Shown: positions 1 through 11,500 of the stretch, piece by piece
Position numbering within the stretch: the first letter of the stretch is position 1
Layout of the letters: every line of letters begins with the position of its first letter
Assembly: GCF_000006405.1 (NCBI RefSeq)
Contig: NW_003205208.1
Span: 1 to 64,000 of the forward strand
Length of the DNA: 64,000 bases
From: Perkinsus marinus ATCC 50983
Lineage: Eukaryota > Perkinsozoa > Perkinsida > Perkinsidae
Reading direction: 5' to 3'
Made by a program: the position numbers and the translations under genes
Notes under the pieces: generated by a model
Database searches by the model: none
Told to the model about the DNA's origin: nothing
What the model saw: only the letters and a program-made list of their open reading frames with translations

Positions 1-2877
1 TCCGAGTATCGCATCGTGGAAAGAAGTCTCTATCCAGACCGCATCCAGAGGCATCGGTCACCAATAGATACTCATCCTTGTAGTCAATGTATGGAATACG
101 TTTGTTGTGACTGTGAGTGAAGGTCTCGGCGGACTTATGTAGCTCTAGGCGCCTGGTTGGTGATATTCTGACGCTCCGAAGAGACGGTCGCTGGCTCAGG
201 ACCATCAGTACTTCATAGGGCTTATCCAATTTGGGCCGTATTTCGGGAATCTAACCTGTACACCAGTTTATGCGGCCAACGAGCGTCTCCAACGTTGCTC
301 GCGGTATACATAGCTGATCGGATAGCAACACAGCGATTATCTTATCTCTTTTGGTCACCGGCACGCTGAGTTCGATATCGTTATTCTCCCCGATATCCAC
401 CCGATAACCAAGTATCCTTCCATCACTCCTCAAAGCGTGGGTTTTCGTCAGCTCGATAGGTATTCCAAGTGCTGTCACCAGGAGCAGGCTGAATACCAGA
501 CAGAACCTCGCCTTGCTTGTGGCCATCGTATAGTCATCCACATATACGATCGCTCGAAATATTGTAGTAACAATCTCCGGGGCGACCATTCGCAATGCAC
601 AGTCCAATAGGCGTTTTACACAGCGTAGGCTCGCCTCCCGGAAACGCTCGGGGATGTTACGAGGCCGAAAGGCAGGCAATTGTGCTTGAAGGCTTTGCTG
701 GGATCCCGAGGGTCCAGAAAGCATAGGAATCCGCGTTCGCTCGATTCCACACTAATCAATCTGAACGCTGATACTATGTCCCATTCTAACAACCAAACTT
801 GGCTATCCTCATCTCCAACACTAGGTGTTGGTCGCGGGACATTAGCCAATAGATCGTAAACATCCCGGAACCTAGGAAGACAGCGGGTTGTTTTCAGTTC
901 ACGGACAGTACCGTCTTCGCCTTTGCTTTCGAATAGAGCTCCAGTACGTACGGTAATATTGATACCACTCCTCCTGAAGTCGTCCAATTGTCGGATGGCT
1001 TTAAATTCCTTCCCGTTTTTCCACATCACATGAACTTTCGACAACGCCTTGCAGTCTGGACTCGTCGAATTAATCTCTGATAACCGGCCTAGCCGAAGCT
1101 CCTTCGCTATGAGCTCTTCGAACAGCCTATACATATCTGGAGGAATGCTGCCCTGCGGCCAGTCGCGTAGCCTCAGCTCCTCGAGTTTTTCGCCAGGCCA
1201 CCGCACGAAGGACGGCTCATCCTTCTTTGGTTTGCCAAAGTTGTCAGTATCGATTGCTGGCCATTCCGCATTTACTCAAACCGGGATCAAGATGCCAATT
1301 GGTGCTCCCTCAGCTACCATCCGGCAGATATTCGCGTCTTCACCGGGCGACTCCGTCGTTGCTCCTTCACCAGGGGCCATACTGAGGCAGAGTTCTTCTA
1401 GCAGTCTAGCGCGTAGTCCACGCGGCGTAGAGAGGACGGGGGGGGGCGGCCAGCTCTCCCAGCTCCGATTTATTGATGTCCTTCGCGACCGAGATGAAAG
1501 TGGTCAAGTCTTCAGGGAGATCATTGGGCACACTATTGAGGGAAGCTCCATCATTGGCGTTCCACTCCACACTCATCGCGGATTGCTCTTCCCGAGAGCT
1601 GGCGAAGAAACGATCTAAGAAGTCCTTTCGGGCCGCACAGAACCTCTCTGTGTGCTTAATTAGAATCCCAGAAGTACTCTCTATTATTGGCAGCTCAGAT
1701 TCTCGAAACTCGAACTTGTCCCACTGCCCTGAGTACCCGGAGCCATCTCGAGGCTTTCTCTCCACCGCTGCGGCTGATAATTCCTGGGTCGACGCTTTCC
1801 AAGGGTGATCTTCAGGCTTGCTGCCCAACTTTCTGCCCCTATCTCGCTGTTTCTTCGCTTGGGTAGACCTCACGTGTGGCATTTCCCAAAGAAGAGTCTC
1901 TTTGTTGAGAGGGAACCAAACTGAACGACAGTCGTTCCGAGAACGACGTTTCCTCCGCTCCATTTATGATGTTATGATCACTAGGAACGGCACTGACGCA
2001 ACGCAACAGCCACCAGTTTTGACTACGTGATAATCAAACTTCGGAAAATGCCGGAAACTCAGCTTCAACAGTGTTGGATTGGCACCAAACCAATGCCGCA
2101 GCTATTGGTCCTTAGGGTTCTTCCTTGATGGTTCATCCTTCACCTGCCCAGTCCTAGGGCGTTTATCAGACCCGAAGCTACTGTCCTTCTCCCCACCTTG
2201 ACCGTTCTGCCAATAAAGCTTAGATTGGGGGTCACCGAAATGTTTACGATAACGGCAATCCCTACCGAAGGGACAGGATTGGCGAGTGAAACGGCAAGTG
2301 TCAGCACCGAAGTGCATAGCCCTCCCTTGCCTACGTATACCCTTGCCCGAAGGTGGCCTGGGTATGCCAGATTGGCTCACCGCTGGTTTAGCCAAGGCTA
2401 CAGCTATCAACTCGTGAGACTGATTGGATCTTAAATAGGTACCGAGGGCAGAGTCGACTTGGAGAGAAGGGTCAGTGTCCCGCAGGCGGGTGACCCCTTG
2501 TGGCAAGGCCAGTCTGTAACCCTTATCACACTCGACTGCTGCCTCGATTGATCGTGACCTCGCTAACCAGAGCAACCGGCTCAGATAAGCAACCGTGCCT
2601 TCCTCAGCTTCGAGAAGATCTCGACCACGACGACACCACCACCACCATAGTTTTTGTTGGAACCGACGACTTCGCTGGCAGTACCGGGACTTTTGGTGGA
2701 TGAGCTGGCAGACTTCGCATCGGCTACCTCTGTCATAGTGGTTGTTTCGGACTCTCCGTCGAGTCCCCCATATGCACACCTTCTCAATAGTTCGTCGGTC
2801 AGCTCCAGGGCCGCCTCGAGCACACCCACAGTACTAATACCCATGTCGACACAAACATTCGACGCTTTCTCAGCCAA
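1..2877 (-). mobile_element. RE1: old, broken retroelement remnant running off the left edge
   Basis: Read on the minus strand this holds, from right to left, a Gag-like segment with a CCCH-type cysteine/histidine cluster (about 2250-2310), a basic/acidic linker segment (about 1400-1960), and a reverse transcriptase (about 250-1210). The RT is shown by a WDIVSAF palm motif, an LPFGL motif and the catalytic YVDD, followed by a thumb-like ILGYRVDI stretch. RNase H and integrase would lie beyond position 1. No long terminal repeats can be seen, so LTR or DIRS-like membership is open. It is broken, with several breaks, and looks old. The CCCH-type cluster, rather than a classical zinc knuckle, is unusual for a Gag. 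Retroelement identity is sure; the family is not. Confidence 0.75.
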
Positions 2878-2879
2878 GT

Positions 2880-3755
2880 CGGGGAAAACTTCGCGGAAGG
2901 GGTCGGGCGTGCTGGACGTGGTAGAAATATAAAAACAATCTGCAACCAGCTCACGTAAATCGTAGCATGACCCAATACTCGTCTAGCCGAATTCTGTGGC
3001 GGAGTTTCTGCCTAGCCTGGCACGCTAAGCTAAGGTCCTCAGCTCGGGCACCGAGCCTCGGTGGAGAACACGGTGTCGCAGTCACTGTCTCTAGGGCAAC
3101 GAGAGATTGAGCGGACACGGAGGCAAGTCGACGAGTGGTCAGCCACGCGAGGCGGCCGTCCTAAACTCGTAGAGCCACTCTAGCCCGATCGACTCTGGGT
3201 ATCAGCTTGGTCTAACCCCGAGACAGAGACGCACAGAACCCAGGTCTCATGATGAGACTAACATCCCGCCGGGATGATCCCGGCAGGGCTACTACTCGAG
3301 ACCACCTCGAGAGTCACGACAGCTTCCGCTTGTCGTTCTTTACCCCACCATCCAGCCACTAAGGGAGTGACTCAATCATGGTGTCGACCATGTGATATTG
3401 TTATCAACAATTCGTTGACGTCCCAATGGTTCGGACCCTACGCCATAGGTCGGTGCTGTAGGGATAGCGATCCCAGCCTATATTTGACCTGCCACTTCAG
3501 GGCGGCACATGACTGGGCCACGTTGGTTCCCTACCAAGTCCCAGTCAGTGCTTAAAACACAACATATTAAGTGAAACCGCACAATGATGGAAAAATTAGT
3601 CTTAAACCTGCCACTTCATACACGATATTCGATGAACCTGAAGAAAAGAAGCAAATGGATGAAAGGAAAGAACCAAGAAGACTGAAAGGAAGAAAGAAAG
3701 AGGAAAAAAATCTAAACACCGTCACACCCAAGATAGCTCGTCTGATGCCTAACTA
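2880..3755. other. Flank of RE1, no gene seen
   Basis: GC-rich sequence with no convincing coding stretch. It may be the untranslated end of RE1. It contains one palindromic scar (3263-3282) and, just before it, a 7-1-7 palindrome at about 3244-3258. Confidence 0.4.
3263..3282. repeat. Palindromic scar (A-x-A'-y-A), A = atcccg
   Basis: A, c, A', g, A. The flanking bases are c on the left and g on the right, so both spacers are complements of the outer bases (perfect 8-bp rule). Confidence 0.85.
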
Positions 3756-3796
3756 AGAGTGCTTGAGGGTTTCCAACAGGAATTCTCAAGCACTCT
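3756..3796. repeat. Inverted repeat, 12-bp stem, 17-nt loop
   Basis: Arms 3756-3767 and 3785-3796 are perfect reverse complements (agagtgcttgag). It marks the start of the palindrome-rich stretch that continues to 7.2 kb. Function unknown. Confidence 0.8.
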
Positions 3797-4267
3797 GGGG
3801 GAACTTTCTCTGTTCTTGGGTGTATGTTCCGAAGGTGATCAGACTGGATCACTGCTTTAGCAACGACTTGACGTCTTGCTTTTCTCTTGAAATTCCGTCA
3901 TCTGTCTTTCGGCTATCCGTGAACTTGCTCTCTTGGGAGACCTTCACTCTCAGAGCCTCTGAGTCGGAGGATAATCCTCTGCACCACCGAGCATTTCTTT
4001 GAGCAACTCCACAGCCTGCTGAAAGAGAACGAGCCGTAAACCAATAGATACGATCTATGATTTTTTCGATAGTCAGTAAACCGTATTACTGTACTTACAC
4101 GTGTGTTTCGAGTTATTATGGCTTTCGTTCAAAGTGTGACACACTGTCACGGTTTTCTTATATGCTCTGAGTTGACGGAACACTGCCTGATCTTACGTAA
4201 AAAGCTTTTACTTAGAGCAATGACAGCTTGAAAGATCTATGTGAGGTTCAGTAGTAGCAAACTAGCA

Positions 4268-4287
4268 TACTGACTCAGTATTACTGA
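4268..4287. repeat. Palindromic scar, A = tactga
   Basis: A, c, A', t, A. Outer bases are a and g, so both spacers obey the complement rule. Confidence 0.85.
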
Positions 4288-4311
4288 GTCGATGTTAGAT
4301 ACACAGCTACA

Positions 4312-4331
4312 TCACAAATTGTGATTCACAA
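4312..4331. repeat. Palindromic scar, A = tcacaa
   Basis: A, a, A', t, A. Outer bases are a and c. The right spacer obeys the complement rule; the left one does not. Confidence 0.8.
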
Positions 4332-4654
4332 CAGCAAGACAATCATCGAGGTCAACCTCTTGTATCTTCGGGGAGTCCCCGAAACCCGACGGGGACCACA
4401 TCATTCTCACTTATCATTTTCAAAATCCGCTGGATCCTACACACTTCACGACGTAGGCCACGACTAGTCACTAGGATCAGCAACTTGCTGATCTCACTTG
4501 AAGTGCGAATGTTTTCAGGATAGGCTCAATGATCTTTTTTAGGAAGAGGTAGCATGTCTGCCGTGCTCGATTGCGCCCATCATCGGGATATCCCAATCCC
4601 ATCCTCACGAGAGGTCTATCGGAGATCCATAGATTCTCAAGTTTACTAGAATCC

Positions 4655-4674
4655 GCTACCGGGTAGCGGCTACC
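4655..4674. repeat. Palindromic scar, A = gctacc
   Basis: A, g, A', g, A. Outer bases are c and c; both spacers obey the complement rule. Confidence 0.85.
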
Positions 4675-5267
4675 CTAATGTGCTCATTCACAACTACCAT
4701 TACAACGATATTGCTAGTCCCGGGGACCGTGTACATTGGAGATGCACCCCCAGTATGGTAACCGCGATGGGTTACCGGGAAACGGTTGCCATCTCGTGAG
4801 AATCGTACTGTTTCGACGGTAACCGCGTACCACGATAATCACACTGTCATAGCTTTCGCGGTACCGTACCGTCAGATGCAATGCTCGAAGTGAAGTCCGC
4901 CCATCTGTCAAAGGAGATCGCCAATGATATTGAAACACAGGTGCCTTCGTCGTCCTGTAATGCTGCCGCCAGCGGTCATCAGGCACCCATAGTGGGTGTC
5001 GATTTGTTGCTGTGTCATACAACCTGTGTGAACTGGCCTTGGATGCTCTTGAGCTGTATTTCGCCTACTATTGCAGGCATTGGATTTTCGCCAGTGCTGA
5101 GATAGGCATGAACGGAAGATTAATCATCGAACTGAAACATGGATGTTTAGGAGGCGGAGGTGCTACCTCCGAGGTAAGCCAGTAAGTCGTATTGCGGCAA
5201 ACGTAGGAACAGCAGTGGTACGATGACTTGCTTATACAGGCAATGTGGGAGGATGGACTCCATCCGA

Positions 5268-5349
5268 TGCAACTTGCATTCAACCCTGCAACTTGCATTT
5301 AACCCTGCAACTTGCAACTTGCATTTGACCCTGCAACTTGCACTATGCA
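5268..5349. repeat. Minisatellite, about 19-bp unit, about 4 copies
   Basis: The unit tgcaacttgcatttaaccc is repeated with small changes, one copy carrying a short internal duplication of acttgca. No coding role is visible. Confidence 0.85.
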
Positions 5350-5407
5350 AGCGGTACAATACGAGAGCGTGTTGAGCGAGTGAAGAGTAGGCCAAGGATG
5401 ACATAGG

Positions 5408-5427
5408 CGAGATAATCTCGCCGAGAT
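5408..5427. repeat. Palindromic scar, A = cgagat
   Basis: A, a, A', c, A. Outer bases are g and t; both spacers obey the complement rule. Confidence 0.85.
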
Positions 5428-5821
5428 TCCCGGTTCGTTCCCGCTGTCGAGTATTTTAGTCGCCGAGCTTCGACCGGGTTTGGAAAGATTTCGTGGTAAC
5501 TTCATTCTATCATCTACCAATTTAAATATAAATACCTACAGTAATCTTGAATAGGAAGCGATGAATCTTATACGTTCTTTCTGTTGGACTCGTGAATCTT
5601 GATATATGGTGTTATGAACCCACGAGATGTCAAACGTCATCGCTTAAGCCAGTTGGGTGAATAAGAGTTTTAACGCAAGCTAGAAAGGTGAAACGAAAGA
5701 TCAAGACATCTCTTATCAACTTCAGCATCATACGAGTTGTCCGGCTTTCGAATCTGATACACGAATAGAGCGATGGTGACGTGACGCGTTCTGGTATTGG
5801 ACTACATAATCCGACGATGAT

Positions 5822-5841
5822 AATCGCCGCGATTAAATCGC
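5822..5841. repeat. Palindromic scar, A = aatcgc
   Basis: A, c, A', a, A. Outer bases are t and g; both spacers obey the complement rule. Confidence 0.85.
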
Positions 5842-6138
5842 GGTTAAGAGGGAATAAGATCAGCTCTCTCCAGACACCAAATGCTGAGATTAGGATGATT
5901 AGCGCCAGCAGTGCTATAAAATACAAAAGGAGGGCACACTTACCCTAAAAGAGCTCCGGGCGCTCACGAGCCCTGCCAAAAGTGAAAGTTTATCAGATGA
6001 TGAGGGCATAACGCCGATGGGAATCTTCGACGGCCTCAATTGATGATGTGAGCCTGATATAACTGGTGATCAGCTCCATTCTTCAGTACGGTGAGTAGGG
6101 GAAAAGACGCAAGAGTTCCACATGGCAGTAGACTCGAG

Positions 6139-6158
6139 TGACTCGGAGTCACTGACTC
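6139..6158. repeat. Palindromic scar, A = tgactc
   Basis: A, g, A', c, A. Outer bases are g and c; both spacers obey the complement rule. Confidence 0.85.
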
Positions 6159-6164
6159 CCTATG

Positions 6165-6290
6165 TTGATGTCATGAGGAAAACGGTTCACACACTTCTAC
6201 CTCAAACCGTGAGTACACTTCCATAATGTAGCTCTGGAAACTCCAGAGCTCAGCTGAGGGAATCAAACATAAATTCTAACACTGACCATG
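6165..6290 (-). repeat. R1 repeat copy (diverged)
   Basis: Its end (gagctcagctgaggg, then a-rich sequence and a t-t-c-t-a-a-c-a-c block) and its middle (cacacttctacc) match the R1 family found between 50.5 and 57.6 kb. It holds a 9-3-9 palindrome at 6230-6250. Confidence 0.55.
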
Positions 6291-6436
6291 CCCCTCCTCT
6301 TTGCACCGGTGAAACTCACTCGTGAAAAGTATGGCTCATCAAGGGAACTCGGCTCCTCCTTATGCCATATGGTAGCGCGCATAGTAATATACGTCGTTTG
6401 ACGTAACTGATATCTCAACTCTCTCTCGCAGGACGA

Positions 6437-6533
6437 GCTTAGAAGCATGGATCATGCTTCTAAGCTTGTCATGCTGCATGACAATCGCTATCGTACTAAG
6501 TGATGACATCATACTTAGTATGACATACTAAGT
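6437..6533. repeat. Three adjacent perfect hairpins
   Basis: Hairpin 1 (6437-6465) has 13-bp arms and a 3-nt loop. Hairpin 2 (6466-6484) follows directly with 9-bp arms around one base. Hairpin 3 (6513-6533) has 10-bp arms around one base. The cluster abuts the stop codon of the GNAT gene (6533-6535), so it could form the 3' end of that transcript. Confidence 0.85.
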
Positions 6534-7423
6534 CACAGCACCATGATGTGATTCAGTATGTAAAACTCACCAGAGAGCCTCTGAAATTGCGTTTTTTCAT
6601 AGAGACGAATTGCAGGAGCGTTACTCTTCTTCACCATCAGATACATAGCAACTAGATTGAGCTTAGTTATGCCAAGCTGAACGTAGACACGTAGTTGCCG
6701 CGTGAGAAGCGAAGCTGTTACATTTTTGAAGGTTTCTTCGATGAGATTGGTTCCTATCCCCTTTCCTTGTTTCCCTTCGATCACGCGAACCTCGAAGTTT
6801 GCAAACATTTCATCGCCATGTAAGACGATTCAGCCTACGTGGTCTATATAACCGATGATTGTGCCTTTCCTTTTCCGGCTCGGTTCTGGCCTGACACAGG
6901 AGCTCATGAACAATCACACTCATAAGGACGATCTCGCTGCAACTTCCCTATTGTTGGAGCATTGTGCCAATTTCACTCACATCTTCTCGTCAATCGCCTT
7001 AGCAACATCTGGCTCGATATATGCCGCAGGAACATGCATCTGAACCAGGCCGACTACAGCCTGAAAGAAGGGCAATTAGCATCGTCAGCAAATCCCGAGC
7101 AGCGAGGCTCGCTCCTATACAGATGCAAATTCCTGTGAAGTTCTTGGTATAGAGTCTATACTATAGACCTAGCTCGTTGAATGAAGTCCATTTAATGAAC
7201 GTTCCTTTGAAGCCTAGCTTTGACCCACCTTTGTACGGGAAGCAGCGGCAGTATCAACTGCGACGAAACAAGAGAATCTCCTGCAAAAACTCGCAGCTGA
7301 TGGATCGAAATGCGACAAATTATCGTCAGGCTTGAACTCGCGATAAATGATACTATCACTGAGGGTGGGATGACAACATTCCAAGAAGACGAGCAGGACA
7401 GGGACAAAGGCGGGTACTCTCAT
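6533..7423 (-). CDS. GNAT-family N-acetyltransferase, spliced (4 or more exons)
   Basis: A GCN5-related acetyltransferase that would move an acetyl group from acetyl-CoA to an amine; the substrate is unknown. Exons inferred from GT/AG sites and frame: 7229-7423, 6981-7060, 6839-6900 and 6533-6790. Exon 2 gives beta-strand text AVVGLVQMHVPAAYIEP, exon 3 gives GTIIGYIDH, and exon 4 gives motif A (QGKGIGTNLIEE, the acetyl-CoA pyrophosphate loop) and motif B (SNAPAIRLYEK). Phases match at the first two junctions. The third intron (6791-6838) is 48 nt with an in-frame stop. Skipping it leaves an unusually short link before motif A, so that junction is uncertain. The first exon starts MRVPAFVPVLLVFLE, which reads like a signal peptide and is odd for a GNAT. 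The first intron carries a palindromic scar at 7148. Family assignment is firm; start and third junction are less so. Confidence 0.75.
7148..7167. repeat. Palindromic scar, A = tataga, inside a GNAT intron
   Basis: A, g, A', c, A. Outer bases are g and c; both spacers obey the complement rule. It lies in intron 1 of the GNAT gene. Confidence 0.85.
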
Positions 7424-7915
7424 TTGAATGGGAGACAGAACTTTTGATCCAAGACGTATATCGATGCACCGAGTCGCCTGTCATATCTCCTGATCTGCAC
7501 TGTAAGGCCCTGAGTGCCGATGGACGTCTCCCTCTGTCCCTTTGTGCGTGCACGCTCAAACAAAATGAGGCACAGGTGAAACTCGGAGAATGCAACAATG
7601 AGATCGACCGGCAAGCTGATCAAGGTCACTCAAGACATGCCCAAGCCCGAATAGATACCGGGCATTGCCCTTCTCTTGCCTATAGGCCCATACAGTCCGG
7701 TCTCACACCTCTAACCCCACTGAGTAACTCTGTGCACGCCCGAGAAAAACCTTGTGCCGACAGAGAAAAATTCCCGCCTACTCCGCGCGCACCACCATTT
7801 TCTGAGAAAATAAGGAAACGTCAGAGATAAAAGGGCAAGTTTTCCTGTGAAAAAAGTGGCCAGAGTGCGAAGATTTCTCTCACTCTGGCCGCATTTTTCT
7901 CCTGCGCGCCACTTT
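7424..7915. other. Spacer between the GNAT gene and RE2
   Basis: No gene recognised. A 10-bp-stem inverted repeat (7858-7867 with 7881-7890) sits just before the RE2 LTR. Confidence 0.5.
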
Positions 7916-8051
7916 TGTGCCGGTAACGGCATTTTTATAGACATAATTGATAGAAAATTATTGTGATTTTGTGTGTGTGTCTCTAGTCTCCATAATTGTG
8001 TCCTAGCGTCAAGCTAGTGGACTCAGGTTCATAACTAATTTATTGCTGTCA
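7916..8051 (+). repeat. RE2 5' LTR
   Basis: Begins tgtgccggtaacggc and matches 13725-13854 with two differences over 130 bases. The right end is approximate, because the partner LTR runs into the gap. Confidence 0.8.
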
Positions 8052-8231
8052 CAGCAATGCTGTGGTTGTTATCGTTGCGGTTATTTCCGACAACGTTGAA
8101 GTTGCCTAAAGCTCTATTGTGGTATCTACTTTGTCATCAAGTCTATCACGTAGAACCTTTGTATACTTCGACGGTTAAGAGTCTTGAGTTGTATTATAAC
8201 CGTCATATTCTACCGGGATCTAAACTGACCA

Positions 8232-8588
8232 ATGTCAACGACGCCAGCTTTGCCATCTCAAACTGTCGATGATGAACAGCTTCTACGTTTAGCTGAGAGG
8301 GTAGCTGCTCTCAGACTAAATAGTGATGTGGGTAGTCTAAGAGACCTTCCGACTCAAGGACGAACTCAGTCGTGCTTCTCATTTCTCAGAAGTATTTTCC
8401 CTAATCGTAGTCATGTAACTACGATGCCTCATCGAGCAGTTGTACGTCCTCTTGGAACGACTCAGAGTGATCCTGGTGTGGTAGAGAAGAAGCTTCAATC
8501 AGTTGGTTTCCCCGATTCTCTACCTAATGACGATCTTTTTGGTAGTGCTACTCATGATCAAATTGATGGTTTGAACTTCAAACTTTGA
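8232..8588 (+). CDS. RE2 small upstream frame, 118 aa
   Basis: Starts MSTTPALPSQTVDDEQ and sits between the 5' LTR and the large Gag-Pol frame, meeting its start. No domain is recognised. By position it is probably the N-terminal part of Gag. How the large frame is reached from it cannot be told from the sequence. Confidence 0.5.
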   Translation: MSTTPALPSQTVDDEQLLRLAERVAALRLNSDVGSLRDLPTQGRTQSCFSFLRSIFPNRSHVTTMPHRAVVRPLGTTQSDPGVVEKKLQSVGFPDSLPNDDLFGSATHDQIDGLNFKL

Positions 8589-11500
8589 AGAATGATTTCG
8601 GTGTCTCAGCGGTTGATTTAGAACGTATTCATGATGCTCCTTTCAAGCGGGCTAAGGATAGTCAACTACCCTCTGGTGGTGCTTATATGGGCCATGTTGA
8701 TAGTAGGTCGATAGATATGTTTCTCCAAGCGGTTAAGCGTGCTCCCGGTTGGTCTGTTGGTGTGATGCCGGAACTATTTCAAGCTTATTATTTGGAGTTC
8801 TGTCTTGATGCCTCGGTTCGTGGAGTTATTACTGGCATTGTCGATAAGGAGTTGAAGGAGCGAGGTCTTAAGGGTTATTATGCCATCAGTGCTCGTGCGA
8901 CGTGTATTGAGTCTGCTCTGAGAGCGAGATTTGAGTCTATTAATTCTCACCGTATCCTGGCCGATCGATGGGAGAGCTTACGGTGGAATATTGCTGATGA
9001 TTTTGAGAAGTTTTATCTTGAATTTCAAGAGGTGCGAGACTCTTACTCTCGTCAACGCCAGCAAGAACTTCAAGGTGCTGATGTTGTAGAACGACTCTTT
9101 GGTGCTCTGACGAAGGAGTTGGCTGATCGGCTTATTAAACAGTATGGCGGGAGCCCCTCGGAGAAGCAAATATTAGAGTTTTGCCGCCGTGAGAATATGA
9201 TACTGACACGTAATCGTGCCCTGAAGAATGGTTCGGCACGCAGTGGTACAAAACCTAATGTCAATTCTGTTCGAATTGAGGATGAGGTTGATATCGAGGA
9301 GCTTTGTGATGGTCTTTTTGCTATGCCAGTGGAGCAGACCACCACCTCAACACAAACCAGCAATTGCCTCTTCGTGTCTAACCTTGCTTTCACTGCCTCT
9401 GAGCGTGATCTTCTCGGTGCTTTCCGAAGTGTGCTTAAAGTGTCTGGTGCGATTCCTCGTGGCATTCGACTCTTTAAGGATGGTCGTAATGGGAGAAGTC
9501 GTGGTATTGGTCTTATTGAGTTTGACACTCCAGATGCTGCTTCTAAGGCCCTAGGTGTTGTTGATGGCCAACAAGTTCTGGGAAGGAAGGTGAGAGCTCG
9601 CCGTGATAGGGGACCTTCGACTTCGTCCTCTACCCCGACTGTGAATGCTCCATCCGGTCCTTCAAAGGTAGTTGCGTCCGAACCATCTCCTGGTACTAAG
9701 CGTCGTCGAATAGATGATAGTCCAGAAGCTGAGGTTATTGCTGAAGGTTCTGGTCAATCCGTAGACGTTAATTGTGTACAACATGAGGATCATAGTAGTG
9801 GTGTCCAGAACCTTGAGGATGTGGCTACTTCTGAGACTCGGTTGTCTGATTCTGTTCCAGTGGTTAATGGAAATAGTACTCTTTGTGCTGTTGTTGAAAC
9901 TCTTCACTTTGATGATATCGACCATGAAAAGGTCGATGTGGAAGTGGAGCTTAATGGACTTGTCCAAGATTCGGGGTCAGATAAACGCTTAACTATGGTG
10001 ACCTCGTTGGTGTCAGTGAAGACTGCTAAAAATGTCTGTAATTCGGTTGCTTGGTTGCTAGATAGTGGTTGTGCCCTTCATCTGATTGATAAGGAGACTC
10101 ATCCTTGGTTATGCGATGCCCGGTCAGTACGCCTTCCGAAACCAGTTCGTTTAATATTTGCTAATGGTACATCGCAGTTTGTAGAGGAGGCTAAGCTTGT
10201 TGCCTTTGTTTGTGGTGATCGTCGTTATTATACGCATGTACTTGTTGTTGAAGGTCTAACTGTTAGTGGCATTTTATCGGTACACCAACTTGTTACTGAT
10301 TTTGGAACTGTTGCTTGGCATTTGGGTGATGATAATGGTGAGGTGTTGAGGCTTGGGCCACATGTTGTTCTTCGACCTCATTCTGTTTCTGGTTCCTGTC
10401 AGCTAAGTTCTACGCCGATATCGTCTCCCCCACTTGTGGAGGTTTTTAGTATGTCGGCTAAATGTGATACCACCGGTGATATGGCGACATCGGCTCTGGA
10501 TCCGGTATTGCCTGGGAAGGCGGACTTTCTCATTAATGATATTGATCGCCCACCAGACTTAATGACTCCATCCCCTGGTGAGTCTGAATCGGTAGAGTAT
10601 TCACGTTTAAAAGTAGACTATGTTCAAGATGATAGTGGTGGGACTCGTGCTCGTGTTGGCCTTCCATGGTTGAGCGAAGATCGTCCTGACTGTAATACGC
10701 CAGGCCTTCAGAGCTCGGTAGCAGCGGCTCGTGATCGTGTGACTTGTAAGAAGCTTGCCACCTTTGGACAAGAGTGGCTTTGTCGACTTTCATTAGAGCT
10801 TGAAGATATGGTCTCTCAGGGCCATATCCGACCACTCACAGAAGACAAATTGTTGATGAATCCTCCTATTATGAGTGCAGTGGTGGTACTTCGTCCAGGA
10901 CATCCCACACAACCACTACGGGTAACTATTGATGCTCGACCTTTGAATCGGTATTTGGGTTCTGGAGATACGTCTACGTTGAGTCAGGCACTGCACAAAG
11001 TATTTTTGCTATGGCGTTTAGCACCATACGTTTCTTGGGACGATGTGGCTCGTGCCTTTCTTCAAGTAAAGTTGTGGTCACACGATGCTGCATACTTGAA
11101 TTTTAGAATAAATAATGTGGCATTTAGATGCCTTCGTCTCCCGTTTGGTCTCATATGTAGTCCAGCCATATTATCGGCTGTGCTGGTGGATGCTGGTATT
11201 GTACTCAATAACCTTACGAGTAGTACATTAAGTGCTTTTTGTGCTTATATGGATGATCTGCTATATACTGGCTGGTCACCAGATACGATGTTGGAGCGTC
11301 GAAGTACCGGTCGTAAGGTTTTGGCAGAGAAGTATAGTATGGAGTGTCAACCGAGTAAATCAATACTTGGATATGATCCAGAGTATCATTTAACTCAGTC
11401 TCAGACAGCACCCTCAATAAGTTCTACTAAACCGGTGAAGGTTTTGGGCTATCAATGGAACCTTGCTGATGACACTCTTTCGGTGGTACTTCCTGATGTT

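Larger units (their letters stand above)
3797..6164. other. Palindrome-rich non-coding stretch
   Basis: No gene is supported here; the short open frames look random. The stretch is packed with short inverted repeats: five perfect A-x-A'-y-A scars (listed separately, with a sixth at 6139) and two with one mismatch (5157-5176 and 5252-5271). Other perfect odd palindromes lie at 4368-4382 (7-1-7) and 4475-4493 (9-1-9). A minisatellite lies at 5268-5349. Confidence 0.6.
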
